Shown piece by piece: positions 55,901-64,000 of a stretch of 64,000 nucleotides of DNA. The DNA comes from Lacibacter sediminis (lineage in GTDB: Bacteria; Bacteroidota; Bacteroidia; Chitinophagales; Chitinophagaceae), in NCBI RefSeq assembly GCF_014168535.1, contig NZ_CP060007.1, positions 4,650,001-4,714,000 on the forward strand, written 5' to 3'. The notes below the pieces were generated by a model, which saw nothing but the letters and a program-made list of their open reading frames with translations, had not been told where the DNA came from and did not search any database. The first letter of the stretch is position 1. Every line of letters begins with the position of its first letter. The translations under genes and the position numbers were made by a program.

Positions 55901-56914
55901 CTTCGGATCTACATACACCGCCTTTTCCACCAGCCTGCATAAACGTTGTACGCTGTAATACTTGTAATAAATAGTTCGCTGCTGTTCTATCTGCTCATCT
56001 CTGTTTGCGGGATAAATTAATTTTCGTTCTTCAATCACCATCAAAAACAGTAAGCGGTAAATGATGCGGAGATTGTATAAATAATAATCCTGTGCATTCA
56101 GTTGGTTGGCAGCAATGGTTTTTCGCAACCCTTCATTGGCATTGTTCTGTAAAAAACCATTGGCCAGTTCTTTAATGGATGTTTCTACCGCCAAGCTTAA
56201 CCGTTCCCGTATACGTGAGCCCGATGCCAATGCTTCCTGGTGATAAAACTCCAGGATGCTTTCCGCACCGGCATCCATTTTTTGCGGCATACGGCTCGCA
56301 TGCAAGACACGATAAAGCAATGCAAATTCTGCATAGAGTCCGTCGTCCATCATTTGGTTGAGATCAAACTCGAGATAACTTAGGCGGCTCAGTCGTGTAG
56401 CATCACGCAGCAACCGCAAAAATTTACCATTGCTTACCAGTGCATACATGTGCTCCTGGTTATTGAGATATTCCTGCGCCAATGCATGTGGTGAAAGTCG
56501 TGGACCACCTGTTTCGGCTCTTGCATCCAATGATTGATTAATGCCTACAATGTGCACGGGAAATTGATCAAGATTCGTAGCCCTGAAACTTACTGCATAA
56601 GTTTTGCCATTAATGGTTTCGGCCTGTGCTGCAGATAATTCGTAACCGAGAATGCCCATCAGGGGTTTCATCCAGTAATTACGTGTTTCGGTAGTACCAG
56701 TATCGGTTGCTGATAGCTGTTCCCTTTTTTGTTTGAACGCTTTCCAGTGCGATAAGGCTAATGACCAGGCCAGACTTATTTCATCACGAACAGATGCATG
56801 CGGATCGAGATTGAAATCTTTTGCCTGTTGAAAACGAATATCCTCGGTGCGGATTTTTTCCAGCACCTCACTACTGAGAATATTACCCTGTATATTAATT
56901 GACGAATAGTTCAT
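52973..56914 (-). CDS. Eco57I/PglX-like N6-adenine DNA methyltransferase
   Basis: A 1313-residue protein. Motif I is LKVCDVACGSGHILLSAARR near residue 500, motif IV is DCILGNPPFLGG near residue 765, typical of N6-adenine methylases. A target-recognition region follows, about residues 850-1150. The N-terminal 450 residues are helical, as in PglX and DrmMI. It should mark host DNA so that the helicases attack only unmodified phage DNA. It sits 5 bp after the SNF2 gene, the same order as DrmD-DrmMI in class 1 DISARM. A type IIG restriction role is less likely because I see no nuclease motif. Confidence 0.86.
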   Translation of the reverse strand: MNYSSINIQGNILSSEVLEKIRTEDIRFQQAKDFNLDPHASVRDEISLAWSLALSHWKAFKQKREQLSATDTGTTETRNYWMKPLMGILGYELSAAQAETINGKTYAVSFRATNLDQFPVHIVGINQSLDARAETGGPRLSPHALAQEYLNNQEHMYALVSNGKFLRLLRDATRLSRLSYLEFDLNQMMDDGLYAEFALLYRVLHASRMPQKMDAGAESILEFYHQEALASGSRIRERLSLAVETSIKELANGFLQNNANEGLRKTIAANQLNAQDYYLYNLRIIYRLLFLMVIEERKLIYPANRDEQIEQQRTIYYKYYSVQRLCRLVEKAVYVDPKKTDLWQSLVTCFTLFENSKYGKQLGIAPLGSGLFAADALGIMSEQMLDNETLLKVLRHLVTFESEKGQRVRVNYADLDVEEFGSVYEGLLEYEPEIQEPNTQPVFLFKGQEKGKTQRSKDGAHYTPEELVKPLIKHSLDYLITDKLKEKDAEAALLSLKVCDVACGSGHILLSAARRIGFELAKLRSKEDQPSPPVLRQAIRDAINNCIYGVDKNPLAVELCKVAMWLEAHNPGEPLNFLDHHIKCGDAIVGLAHKDELEKGIADEAFKALPGDDKTIASSFLKRNKQERKEKTQAAFEFEKAMITEVDAVIEQYKLFKNLPERTPEEVANKEKQYRQYESDYHRIRMKQLADAQVAQFFIPKTDGNKPNILTDAEYRIFLRQLNKHIGVLQSDKLAKAETLAREKRFFHWFLEFPEVFNEGGFDCILGNPPFLGGKKISGAFGDSYFEFIKNNYTPAAAMDLVGFFFRRIFQIIAEKKFMSLISTQSICEGATREWSLEIILNTNGTILFALKRIQWPGVANVDVSLISINKSQSWYAPKILNGNQVQNITPYLTDELSNVAAHELSINSDKSFVGSFILGLGFLIDIEKANEIISKDEKYNEVLFPYLNGEDLNSNIDQLPSRYVINFFDWPVNKANEYPICFDIVESLVKPERQRLEKDSNGKEIAGKFVLRNPLPQKWWQYADKRPSLYSKLKNLNRVLVIPETTKYLSFTYYSPGIVFSSMTKVILLEEYYFGAILCSTFHEEWARKYSATLGGRLKYNPSNCFVTFPFPNCISDNNIASLNRISEAYHKYRPKLMLSIGLGLTKTYNAFHAKDVQLSIANDNLQFFDKKVIEKQYGKEVWNLWNHLQRTKDTCSMEEALAGIVKLRELHVQMDHAVLVAYGWSDIQLRHDFYEVDYLPENDRIRFTIHPDARKEVLKRLLELNHQIHEEEIKAGLWDKKGKKKTYKTDDDVVSRVDEPDENLGGLFNQK

Positions 56915-56919
56915 GTTGA

Positions 56920-59742
56920 TCAGAGGTCTTGTGGTTTTGGCATCAGGATATATACACCCATTACATCAGGAGGTAAAACAGGCGTAGCTTTTTCATAACG
57001 ACGTCCACCAATTAATTCTTTAAAGCGACTGTGAGCAGATACCAGTTCATCGGCCCTGTTACCAGCGAGTTCAAGAAACTGATGTTTCATTTCGTCGAAA
57101 CGTTTCATCTCAGTTCTGATATCTGCCTGTTGTCGTTCCGCAGAAAGATTGGATAAACTTTTAGATTGAAGCAACAAGTCTTTTGCTTCTTTAAATTCCA
57201 GAGTTTCTGTTTTGCCATTTACTGAGCGATAACCCCAGAGATACATTTCTTCGGCAATGCTTTCTTTTTTAGAGGAAACTTCTTTGATCACATTTCTTAC
57301 ACGGAACACCACCAAAACTGTTTTGGTTGCAACCGTATCAGTTTGAACTTCACAAACCCGTGCAATTTTTCCGTACTCTGGTCTTGGCTCAAACGATAAT
57401 GCAATTAAGAACTGGCAAAGCAGTTCTGTAAATTTATGATTGCGGCCAACGTAGATATAACCCTTTGGTGTAGGTGAATTGAAACTCACTTTCACCGTTG
57501 CTGCATTATTAAAACAACGGCTGATATGTGCAGGCAGGTTTTGCGGTCGTAAAATATAACCTGCTTTACCATCGGCTTCACAAGAGCCACCTAACTGCTG
57601 CACGGCACTGCAAACAAAATGTTCTACTGTTTTAATATCACCAATGGCTTCATCAACAGCTTCCAGATCAGCTTTGATGGTTGCAGGGTCAACAGTTTCG
57701 TGTGCAAATATGCTTCGAATATTTTCTCCTTTCTTACGGGCCAGTTCTAATTCATTACTAATCGTTTCATCTGTATCTTTAAACAGCTCCTGCTGAACAG
57801 CATCTTTTTTATTGTTGAATAAAAGACGTTGAGCTGCTTCCGTCATAATCGACTTGCTGTTTTCACCAATGCTGATAGATACACCTGTTGACCGTTGTAT
57901 ATCCCTTACTTTACGAATCAATACTTCCAGGATAAACATATCCATTTCATTGTTCTCCCCATAAAGCACATAGGTTTTTACAATTGGAGCTGCCTGTCCA
58001 AAACGATCAACACGACCTTCACGTTGCTCAATACGATTTGGGTTCCATGGCAAATCATAATGGAGTACTGCTGTAAACTGATCCTGCAGATTAATACCTT
58101 CACTTAAACAATCGGTTGCCACCAAAATCCGCTTTTCACTTTTGCCCATCAGTTCAATGCGTTCCTTACGTTGTTCATCTGCCAGTTCGGAAGTAATGGC
58201 TTCGATATGAATATTATTTGGCAAGGCTTCTTTCAACCGCTCAGCCACATAATTAGCAGTGGGTATATAATGGCAAAAAACGATGGGAGCAAACCCTTCT
58301 TTCACCCACTCTTTCACCAGCTTAATAGTTGTTTCAATTTTTTGATCGGCCTTGCTGTTAAAAATAGATTGTGCTTCTTTATGTAACTCTTCTAATTCTT
58401 TTAATTCGTTTCGGGCAAAATCTAGGTTTTCAATAAGATCCTGTCGTGGCACATCCGATACCTGATCGAGTTCTTCAAATAATGTATTTTCAAAACTGTC
58501 CTCTTCAGTTATTACGAAATCACCCTCTTCAATCTTTTCTTTTCTGCGGGTTAACATCTCCATTGCCATTGCCGGGCTCGACATGGCTCCTTTGATTAAT
58601 GCAATGGCTGCCCATGAACGAAGCAAACGTGTATGTTCATTAATTGTTTTTCCGGCAGTAGAAATGCCTTTTGCAAAATGCAGCAGGCTATTGTAAAAAA
58701 GTAAGTACTCGTTTGTTAAAGTGAAACCCAATTCTTTTGAGTCTCGTTCCGGGAACTCAGTACTTTCATTCAACCATCTTTTAATGTTCTCCCGTTTGCG
58801 CTGTACAAAATACTTCGCCAGTTTTTTTCTGTCAGCCGCTTCAATGGTTTCAAAGTTTAGTTTTTGAAATTCCGGTTTCAACAAACCCAACAATGATGCG
58901 AACTCACTGTCTTTCCCACTATGTGGTGTTGCAGTTAACAAAACAATTTGACGTTGCTTATTTGCAGAAAGGTCATGCAGCAATGCATAGCGCTGTTGTT
59001 GCGATTTACTTTTCGCACCTGCAGGTAGTGTGCAAGTATGTGCCTCGTCAACGATAATAAACTCAGGGCAATCGTTTAAAAAGATTCCTCTGCGCTTATC
59101 AGCTTTTACATAATCAATAGAAACTACCTGATAAGGAAGATGGTGAAACACACTTTGATCGTCGGGTAGTTGCCGATCGAGTTTGGCAGCCGTACTGGAT
59201 CGGATAATTTCAGCTTGGATATCCAGTTTATCACGTAGCTCTTGTTGCCATTGTTCACAAAGATGTGGAGGACATATCACGGCAAACCGTTTTACCTCGC
59301 CACGTTCCATTAGCTCTTTTAAGATAATGAGTGCTTCTACTGTTTTACCAATACCAACATCATCCGCCACTAACAGTCGAGTGGTATCCATCTTTAACGA
59401 CATCACTAACGGCACTAACTGATATGCCCTTGGGCGAAACGATAATTTCCCCATGCAACGGAATGGACCAGATGCATTTCTAAAGGACAATCGAAAAGCA
59501 TCATACAACAAACGGGCAGTTTCAAACGATCCGATTTGTTCGGGATTCGGTTCGGGAAAGTTCGCAGAAGTAATTTTCTCTTGTGGAATACTTACAGGAA
59601 GAAATACTGCTGTTTCTTCTTCTTCGGATCCACCCAATGGTTTTATCAATAATAAATCGGGGTTATCGGACGGTAACACCATCCAATCCCGGTTTCGATA
59701 GTGCACCAGTTCACCTGGATTATGAAGTTTGTTCAATAGCAT
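56920..59742 (-). CDS. SNF2-like helicase resembling DISARM DrmD
   Basis: A 940-residue ATPase. Motif I LLVADDVGIGKTVEAL near residue 127, motif II FIIVDEAHTC near residue 235, IVLLTATPHSGKDSEF, and the C-terminal motifs ILVATDCLSEGINLQDQ and WNPNRIEQREGRVDRFGQ are intact. It lies 5 bp after the giant helicase and 5 bp before the methyltransferase. DrmD of class 1 DISARM is a SNF2-like helicase beside an N6-adenine methylase, so DrmD is the best match. It likely moves on incoming DNA with the other helicase. Confidence 0.86.
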   Translation of the reverse strand: MLLNKLHNPGELVHYRNRDWMVLPSDNPDLLLIKPLGGSEEEETAVFLPVSIPQEKITSANFPEPNPEQIGSFETARLLYDAFRLSFRNASGPFRCMGKLSFRPRAYQLVPLVMSLKMDTTRLLVADDVGIGKTVEALIILKELMERGEVKRFAVICPPHLCEQWQQELRDKLDIQAEIIRSSTAAKLDRQLPDDQSVFHHLPYQVVSIDYVKADKRRGIFLNDCPEFIIVDEAHTCTLPAGAKSKSQQQRYALLHDLSANKQRQIVLLTATPHSGKDSEFASLLGLLKPEFQKLNFETIEAADRKKLAKYFVQRKRENIKRWLNESTEFPERDSKELGFTLTNEYLLFYNSLLHFAKGISTAGKTINEHTRLLRSWAAIALIKGAMSSPAMAMEMLTRRKEKIEEGDFVITEEDSFENTLFEELDQVSDVPRQDLIENLDFARNELKELEELHKEAQSIFNSKADQKIETTIKLVKEWVKEGFAPIVFCHYIPTANYVAERLKEALPNNIHIEAITSELADEQRKERIELMGKSEKRILVATDCLSEGINLQDQFTAVLHYDLPWNPNRIEQREGRVDRFGQAAPIVKTYVLYGENNEMDMFILEVLIRKVRDIQRSTGVSISIGENSKSIMTEAAQRLLFNNKKDAVQQELFKDTDETISNELELARKKGENIRSIFAHETVDPATIKADLEAVDEAIGDIKTVEHFVCSAVQQLGGSCEADGKAGYILRPQNLPAHISRCFNNAATVKVSFNSPTPKGYIYVGRNHKFTELLCQFLIALSFEPRPEYGKIARVCEVQTDTVATKTVLVVFRVRNVIKEVSSKKESIAEEMYLWGYRSVNGKTETLEFKEAKDLLLQSKSLSNLSAERQQADIRTEMKRFDEMKHQFLELAGNRADELVSAHSRFKELIGGRRYEKATPVLPPDVMGVYILMPKPQDL

Positions 59743-59747
59743 GTTGT

Positions 59748-62700
59748 TTAGCCTAATTTTCTAAAGATGTCTTTTCGGTTAGTAATGAGGTCTTCAAGTT
59801 TTGTAAGATAATGCCAAACAATTATATCATAGCCTGCATCTCTTAACAAATTTCTTTTGTGCTCATCATCTTTTTTAACTGACTCGTGATCATGCACTGA
59901 GCCGTCACAAAAAACAAGCACAGGGCCGTTATCCGTATTATATACAAAGTCCGCATTAATATAAAAATCTTTCAGGTTTACCTGTGCCTTGTTGGGTAAA
60001 GCCAATTTGTGTTTGTATAAATGCTTTAAAAATGGCAGTTCTGAATGACTGTTTTTATCATAGCTTCCTAACAGCTGTTGATATTGCTGTTCATAATCTT
60101 GGCCATTGCTCATAGAAGAAACATCACAATCCATCAAAAACTCCAATGCTTCTTTAATACCATGCCTGTCTAACAATTCGTGATGCCGCTGATTATAATA
60201 AGAAAGAAGATCTTCATAAGAGGCTCTCGGTAATTTGTTACCCTCTTCTGTTTCCTCTCTTGTTAGCGGATCGAAATGTAGTGAACGATAAGCGGTAACA
60301 AATAATTCTTTCAACTTAAGCGGCTCATCAATAAGTTGTGATAAAATACCTAAGCTCCCCTGTGCAGCTTCATAGATGAGGATGTTTGGAGACTCTGGGC
60401 TTCCCATTACGCTAACACCTATTTCATTGCTTTCAACCTGGAATTGTATTTCAATAGCCCGCTTTATTGCATAGCTAAGACTGATGATTTGGTCCGGCTC
60501 TAACTGAAGATTAGCTAACGGCTGCAGATAAAGTGTGTCGGCTGTTTCACGTACAAAAAGCAATACGTCTCGTTTGTTATTGAATGTTTCCTGGTTTTCT
60601 AACTCTTTTTGAGTTAACCATTTTCCATTTCGGGTATCCAACGCAAACCCTTCTCTGTCATCTGCTGCACGTCTTGCCTTTCTGTTTAGTTTGATGAGCT
60701 CTGTCGCTTGCCCATAAATTAACTTCAACAATTCTGCATCTGCATTTTTTATGATTGCCTCTCGGGTATGCTCAATGCCTGAAGGGTAACGAAAATACTC
60801 TTCGATATCATAGCCTTTAGAAGAGCGTTCTTCTTCAATACAAGAAATGCGCTCCCTGGGCCTTGCCTCTGTTTCGCTCAATTCAATGAGGTTGGTTTTA
60901 TATTCTACATTCGGGCCACGTAATTCAGTCTTTGTTATTGGATCATTGTTAGCAATCTCTGCGTCATCGTCTAAGAAAGCATACCCTGTTTGTGCAGATA
61001 TTTTAATCCGTCGCTGTAATTCTTCCGGATTCAAAATACTCATTCGGTTTACTTCGTATTTGCTGCCATTATGATAAAGCACATTGTGTGGACCAAATTC
61101 CCGCAAGGCTACCGCACGTGAACGGGAGATATATTCACCTTGATCGGAGTGTTTATAACCAACAAATGTGCGAACCGGAAGGCGGGTAAAATTATAGCCA
61201 GGTAAAAATCCTTCTGCAGCCAGGTAACGAAATACATAAAACTCAGATTCATTTCCGATTTCTTTATCTGAGTCGTTTAATAAAAGCTCAACCTGTTTTA
61301 ATCCTGCATTATGTCTTTTCTTCGCATCTCTTTTCTGATCTGTGTCCTGTTTAATTGTAACATCATCCAGAATTACCCTGGAGGCATTAATCATTTTTTT
61401 CGCATTCTGATATAAATGAATCCAGCGTTTGAACGAAGATTCAAAGCGAAATGCAAACGAATGCACTTTTTGCTCAAGCCAGTTATCGTTAAACCACCAT
61501 GCTTTCGTTAATTCTGCATCAATTGACTTGAGAACATTTTTAAAGTTTTGAATCAAGTAGTTCTTGTGTGTCTTAATGCCATCATCAATTGCAACTTTAA
61601 TAGCCTCCTTTACCTGGATATTATTTTCGTTCACAATATCAAGCAATACGGATACTGATGCTTTTAATTCTTTAATGGCCAGCTCCATTAAAATATAAGC
61701 GTTGAAGTGTCCCGTTATGAGTTCTTCATTAATTAAATCAATTCGGGGAGGTACAACTGACCCTGCCACCATTTTATCAGAAGCTTTGAAATAATTCTGA
61801 TCATGTGGCGACCATGCCGAGCAATAGGTAACGACAACTGCTGTTTGCCCACTTCTGCCCGCACGACCGCTACGCTGCGCATAGTTCGCCGGATTGGGTG
61901 GTACATTTCGCATATGCACAATGTTAAGGTCGGCAATGTCTATTCCTAATTCCATAGTGGGAGAACAATATAGACTTGCGAGCTTACCCTCTCTAAATTC
62001 CTTCTCCCGATTTATTCTATCATCAGAGTTTAACTGTCCGGTATGTTCTCTGCCAATCAATTCCCGTTGGAACTGTTGAAAATCGGTTTGGTATAAACTC
62101 TTAAAGAATTGATTTGGCTGCATCGCCAAAGGTCTGTATGTATTAATTCTTGTGTGATCGAGAAATACAGTTGTTCCATCACCTGCCATCCAACGCAAAG
62201 AGTCGGTTCTTAACAGATAACCGTTTACAACTCCGTTTTCTCCACGTAATCCTTCTGTCTTTATAAGAAATCCTGTGTTTACTAGTAAATCGCATAAAGC
62301 TTCGATGTAAACTTTAAAATCATCCTGACTTAGCCATGTAATACCGGCTGCGCTGAATTCCCGTTTTAAATATTTTCCTATGCCGGAACGGGATCCCATC
62401 GAAGCAAAGTAGATTCCACGTTGGGTACTTCTACCAGGCCGTACAGAAACCAAATAAGTTGGTCGATCGATTTTTTCGTTGTGATCTAATGACCACAATT
62501 TGTTTTCATCTAATCTGTTTCTGAGCAAATTTTCAATCTCAGCAAATTCCTCTATCAGAAACCGATGATAGAGCGAAAAATTTGTACGGAAGTAATTCAA
62601 GAGTTGAACAAGAATTTCCTTTCTTTTATCAGGAGACGCCTGATTAAACAATAAGAGCCCCTGAAAACGATCATTAAGTGATACTAACTTATCAAGGCGA

Positions 62701-64000
62701 TTGTACTCAATTTTTAATAATGCTGTTTGTTCAAGATTTGGAAGTGTATAACGCCAACCACGTTTCAAATCCTGAAAAATCCGGATCAGTATATAAGCTT
62801 TGATCGCTTTTTCATTTTCCAATTCAGGAAAGTCAGGATCTTTACTTACAAAATTTGGATTGGCATAATCTGTCTCTTTTAGTTTTAACTCCTCCAATAC
62901 TCGTTCCGCTATATTGTTTATTTCAAGTCCTTCATTCTTTTTTAATGTTGACTTATAAAGAGCAGCTCTCAATCTTACCGACGCAATAAAATCATTGAAA
63001 TGCCCGGCCTGTAATGCTGCATCCTGACGATTGTCGGTGAAACTTAAAAGTTTTTGATTCTTTATTTCTTCTTTTTGCTCCAGTAACGATTTTACAATGC
63101 CATATGAAAGAATGGTAGTTGCTGTGCTACGCCCTTCATGGCCAAGACTCATCAACTTGGTCGATTCATTTGTTTTCGAATCTTCATAGAAAACACCGGC
63201 AGTAGGATCAACCCGCAGCTTTACTGGAAGATAATAACCCTTTAAAGGATACACTGGCTCGCTGGAATACTTTCCCTCGGAATTAAAGTAAACCGGCTTT
63301 GGCATATGCCAATCATAATAGGGTCTAAAAGCAGTTTCACTGTTATTCAACCATGATTCAGGAGCCATTCCTAAAAGATCATCATTCCAGAATTCTTCTC
63401 CATCATCCAACACCAAATACCCAAAGCGCAAGTTGCGTTCATTAAGATTATCGCCCGTCAGTTCCTTTTGGTTAAAAATTCTAACAGGCGCTTCCGGATT
63501 TCTTGGAAGTAATGTTTGATCATCTGTATTTTTTTCCACACAAATAAAATCCACACCCGAATAACGACTAAACAACACAGGGTACAAGAGCTTTTCAACA
63601 GCTTCATCCTTTATATATCGCCCTGAGCGAATCGTAATCTTGCGGCTTGTTCTCGGTTCAAGCGTAACAGCAACAGTGCTTGTTTGTGAAATGAATTGAT
63701 GAAATCGAAATGGCAAAAAGCTTTTCCTTGATTTTGCCAGTCTGTTCTTTTCATTTAATGTCTCCGCCCACTGTAATAAATTTTTTATCGTGGAATATGC
63801 TAAGTCTTCAGCAACTTCAGTTTCTGCTTTTAATTTTTCTGCTATACTTTTAATTGACAAAGGCTTACCCCTTTCAAGCTTACCATTGTTATTTCTCAAT
63901 GCCACATTTAATTCCAACCAATTCGCTATTTCATGACGCACAAACTCCTCTTCATCGGCATTCGTATTTATGCCAGTTTGTACAGCCTTGCGTAATTCTA
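59748..64000 (-). CDS. Giant DEAD/DEAH helicase with DUF1998-like region and C-terminal nuclease-like domain, 5' end missing
   Basis: The frame is open through the right edge, so the first helicase lobe (Walker A and DEAH box) lies outside the window. About 1400 residues are seen; positions here count from 63941. The second helicase lobe has LYCSPTMELGIDIADLNIVHMRN and QRSGRAGRSGQ near residues 660-700. The DUF1998-like segment has ILIYEAAQGSLGILSQL near 1190, but without the usual four-Cys cluster. The last 80 residues contain DFVYN, VLVFCDGSVHD and LLRDAGYDIIVWHY, a Vsr/DUF559-like nuclease end. It resembles DrmA-DrmB or Druantia DruE proteins. It is the first gene of the train seen here. 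Confidence 0.82.
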   Translation of the reverse strand, partial: ELRKAVQTGINTNADEEEFVRHEIANWLELNVALRNNNGKLERGKPLSIKSIAEKLKAETEVAEDLAYSTIKNLLQWAETLNEKNRLAKSRKSFLPFRFHQFISQTSTVAVTLEPRTSRKITIRSGRYIKDEAVEKLLYPVLFSRYSGVDFICVEKNTDDQTLLPRNPEAPVRIFNQKELTGDNLNERNLRFGYLVLDDGEEFWNDDLLGMAPESWLNNSETAFRPYYDWHMPKPVYFNSEGKYSSEPVYPLKGYYLPVKLRVDPTAGVFYEDSKTNESTKLMSLGHEGRSTATTILSYGIVKSLLEQKEEIKNQKLLSFTDNRQDAALQAGHFNDFIASVRLRAALYKSTLKKNEGLEINNIAERVLEELKLKETDYANPNFVSKDPDFPELENEKAIKAYILIRIFQDLKRGWRYTLPNLEQTALLKIEYNRLDKLVSLNDRFQGLLLFNQASPDKRKEILVQLLNYFRTNFSLYHRFLIEEFAEIENLLRNRLDENKLWSLDHNEKIDRPTYLVSVRPGRSTQRGIYFASMGSRSGIGKYLKREFSAAGITWLSQDDFKVYIEALCDLLVNTGFLIKTEGLRGENGVVNGYLLRTDSLRWMAGDGTTVFLDHTRINTYRPLAMQPNQFFKSLYQTDFQQFQRELIGREHTGQLNSDDRINREKEFREGKLASLYCSPTMELGIDIADLNIVHMRNVPPNPANYAQRSGRAGRSGQTAVVVTYCSAWSPHDQNYFKASDKMVAGSVVPPRIDLINEELITGHFNAYILMELAIKELKASVSVLLDIVNENNIQVKEAIKVAIDDGIKTHKNYLIQNFKNVLKSIDAELTKAWWFNDNWLEQKVHSFAFRFESSFKRWIHLYQNAKKMINASRVILDDVTIKQDTDQKRDAKKRHNAGLKQVELLLNDSDKEIGNESEFYVFRYLAAEGFLPGYNFTRLPVRTFVGYKHSDQGEYISRSRAVALREFGPHNVLYHNGSKYEVNRMSILNPEELQRRIKISAQTGYAFLDDDAEIANNDPITKTELRGPNVEYKTNLIELSETEARPRERISCIEEERSSKGYDIEEYFRYPSGIEHTREAIIKNADAELLKLIYGQATELIKLNRKARRAADDREGFALDTRNGKWLTQKELENQETFNNKRDVLLFVRETADTLYLQPLANLQLEPDQIISLSYAIKRAIEIQFQVESNEIGVSVMGSPESPNILIYEAAQGSLGILSQLIDEPLKLKELFVTAYRSLHFDPLTREETEEGNKLPRASYEDLLSYYNQRHHELLDRHGIKEALEFLMDCDVSSMSNGQDYEQQYQQLLGSYDKNSHSELPFLKHLYKHKLALPNKAQVNLKDFYINADFVYNTDNGPVLVFCDGSVHDHESVKKDDEHKRNLLRDAGYDIIVWHYLTKLEDLITNRKDIFRKLG

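Noticed and set aside
52973..56914. Calling the methyltransferase a stand-alone type IIG restriction enzyme
   Set aside because: I see no PD-(D/E)XK nuclease motif in the N-terminal part, and the tight link with a SNF2 helicase favours a DISARM/BREX-type role.
1..64000. CRISPR arrays, rRNA and full tRNA genes
   Set aside because: No regularly spaced repeats, no rRNA-like stretches and no complete cloverleaf were seen on either strand by reading.

Overview
The window looks like a chromosome segment of a Bacteroidota bacterium, probably of the Chitinophagaceae or a near relative. The reasons are a SusC/SusD pair with a FecI-like sigma factor and FecR anti-sigma, an RteC-like gene next to a Bacteroidota-type excisionase/HTH gene, start codons without clear Shine-Dalgarno sequences, and a moderately AT-rich composition. 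It has two halves that meet near 23.7-24.3 kb.

Left half, 1-23.7 kb, is metabolic. (a) 1-6523 (+) is an unsaturated-uronate catabolic operon: kduD (5' end cut by the window), kduI, two tandem PfkB sugar kinases of KdgK type, a YhcH/YjgK/YiaL-family protein, a KDPG aldolase and a hexuronate-type MFS permease, closed by a strong terminator. Together they would import a uronate and carry 5-keto-4-deoxyuronate through KDG and KDPG to pyruvate and glyceraldehyde-3-phosphate. (b) 6.6-8.8 kb holds an unknown small gene, an arginyl/leucyl-tRNA-protein-transferase-like gene, a secreted SnoaL/NTF2-like gene, and a decayed second copy of the 3' end of the transferase-like gene. (c) 8.86-13.16 kb holds a SWIM zinc-finger gene followed 3 bp later by a 984-residue helical-repeat-like protein. 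(d) 13.27-23.65 kb (-) is a sigma/FecR-controlled SusCD locus whose three downstream enzymes are all phosphoesterases, suggesting uptake and hydrolysis of a phosphorylated organic compound.

Right half, 24.3-64 kb, is an accessory island that runs off the right edge. It opens with a mobile-element-like module (RteC-like, HTH, zinc-finger-like and single-TM proteins) and then carries anti-phage genes: a prokaryotic viperin paired with a PD-(D/E)XK nuclease-TPR protein behind an elaborate inverted repeat, and a UvrD-family helicase. It ends with one very compact minus-strand gene train of 14 genes from beyond 64000 to 32096.

Reading the train in its own direction, the order is: a giant DEAD/DEAH helicase with DUF1998-like region and C-terminal nuclease-like domain (5' partial); a SNF2-like helicase and an Eco57I/PglX-like N6-adenine methyltransferase resembling class 1 DISARM DrmD and DrmMI; a DRT1-type reverse transcriptase-nitrilase; two DUF262 (GmrSD-like) proteins, one with an HNH/DUF1524 end; a small winged-helix protein; a CBS-HEPN protein; an unknown 434-residue protein; an HKD/phospholipase-D nuclease; a second SNF2 helicase; a RecQ helicase with an N-terminal nuclease-like domain; a tail-anchored coiled-coil protein; and an unknown protein.

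The most promising material for new biology is the nested architecture of this gene train, the CBS-HEPN/434-residue/PLD/SNF2 cassette, the RecQ-nuclease plus membrane coiled-coil cassette, and the viperin plus nuclease-TPR pair. No tRNA, rRNA, CRISPR array, integrase or transposase was recognised in the window. Residue positions are approximate and family assignments come from reading motifs, not from database searches.
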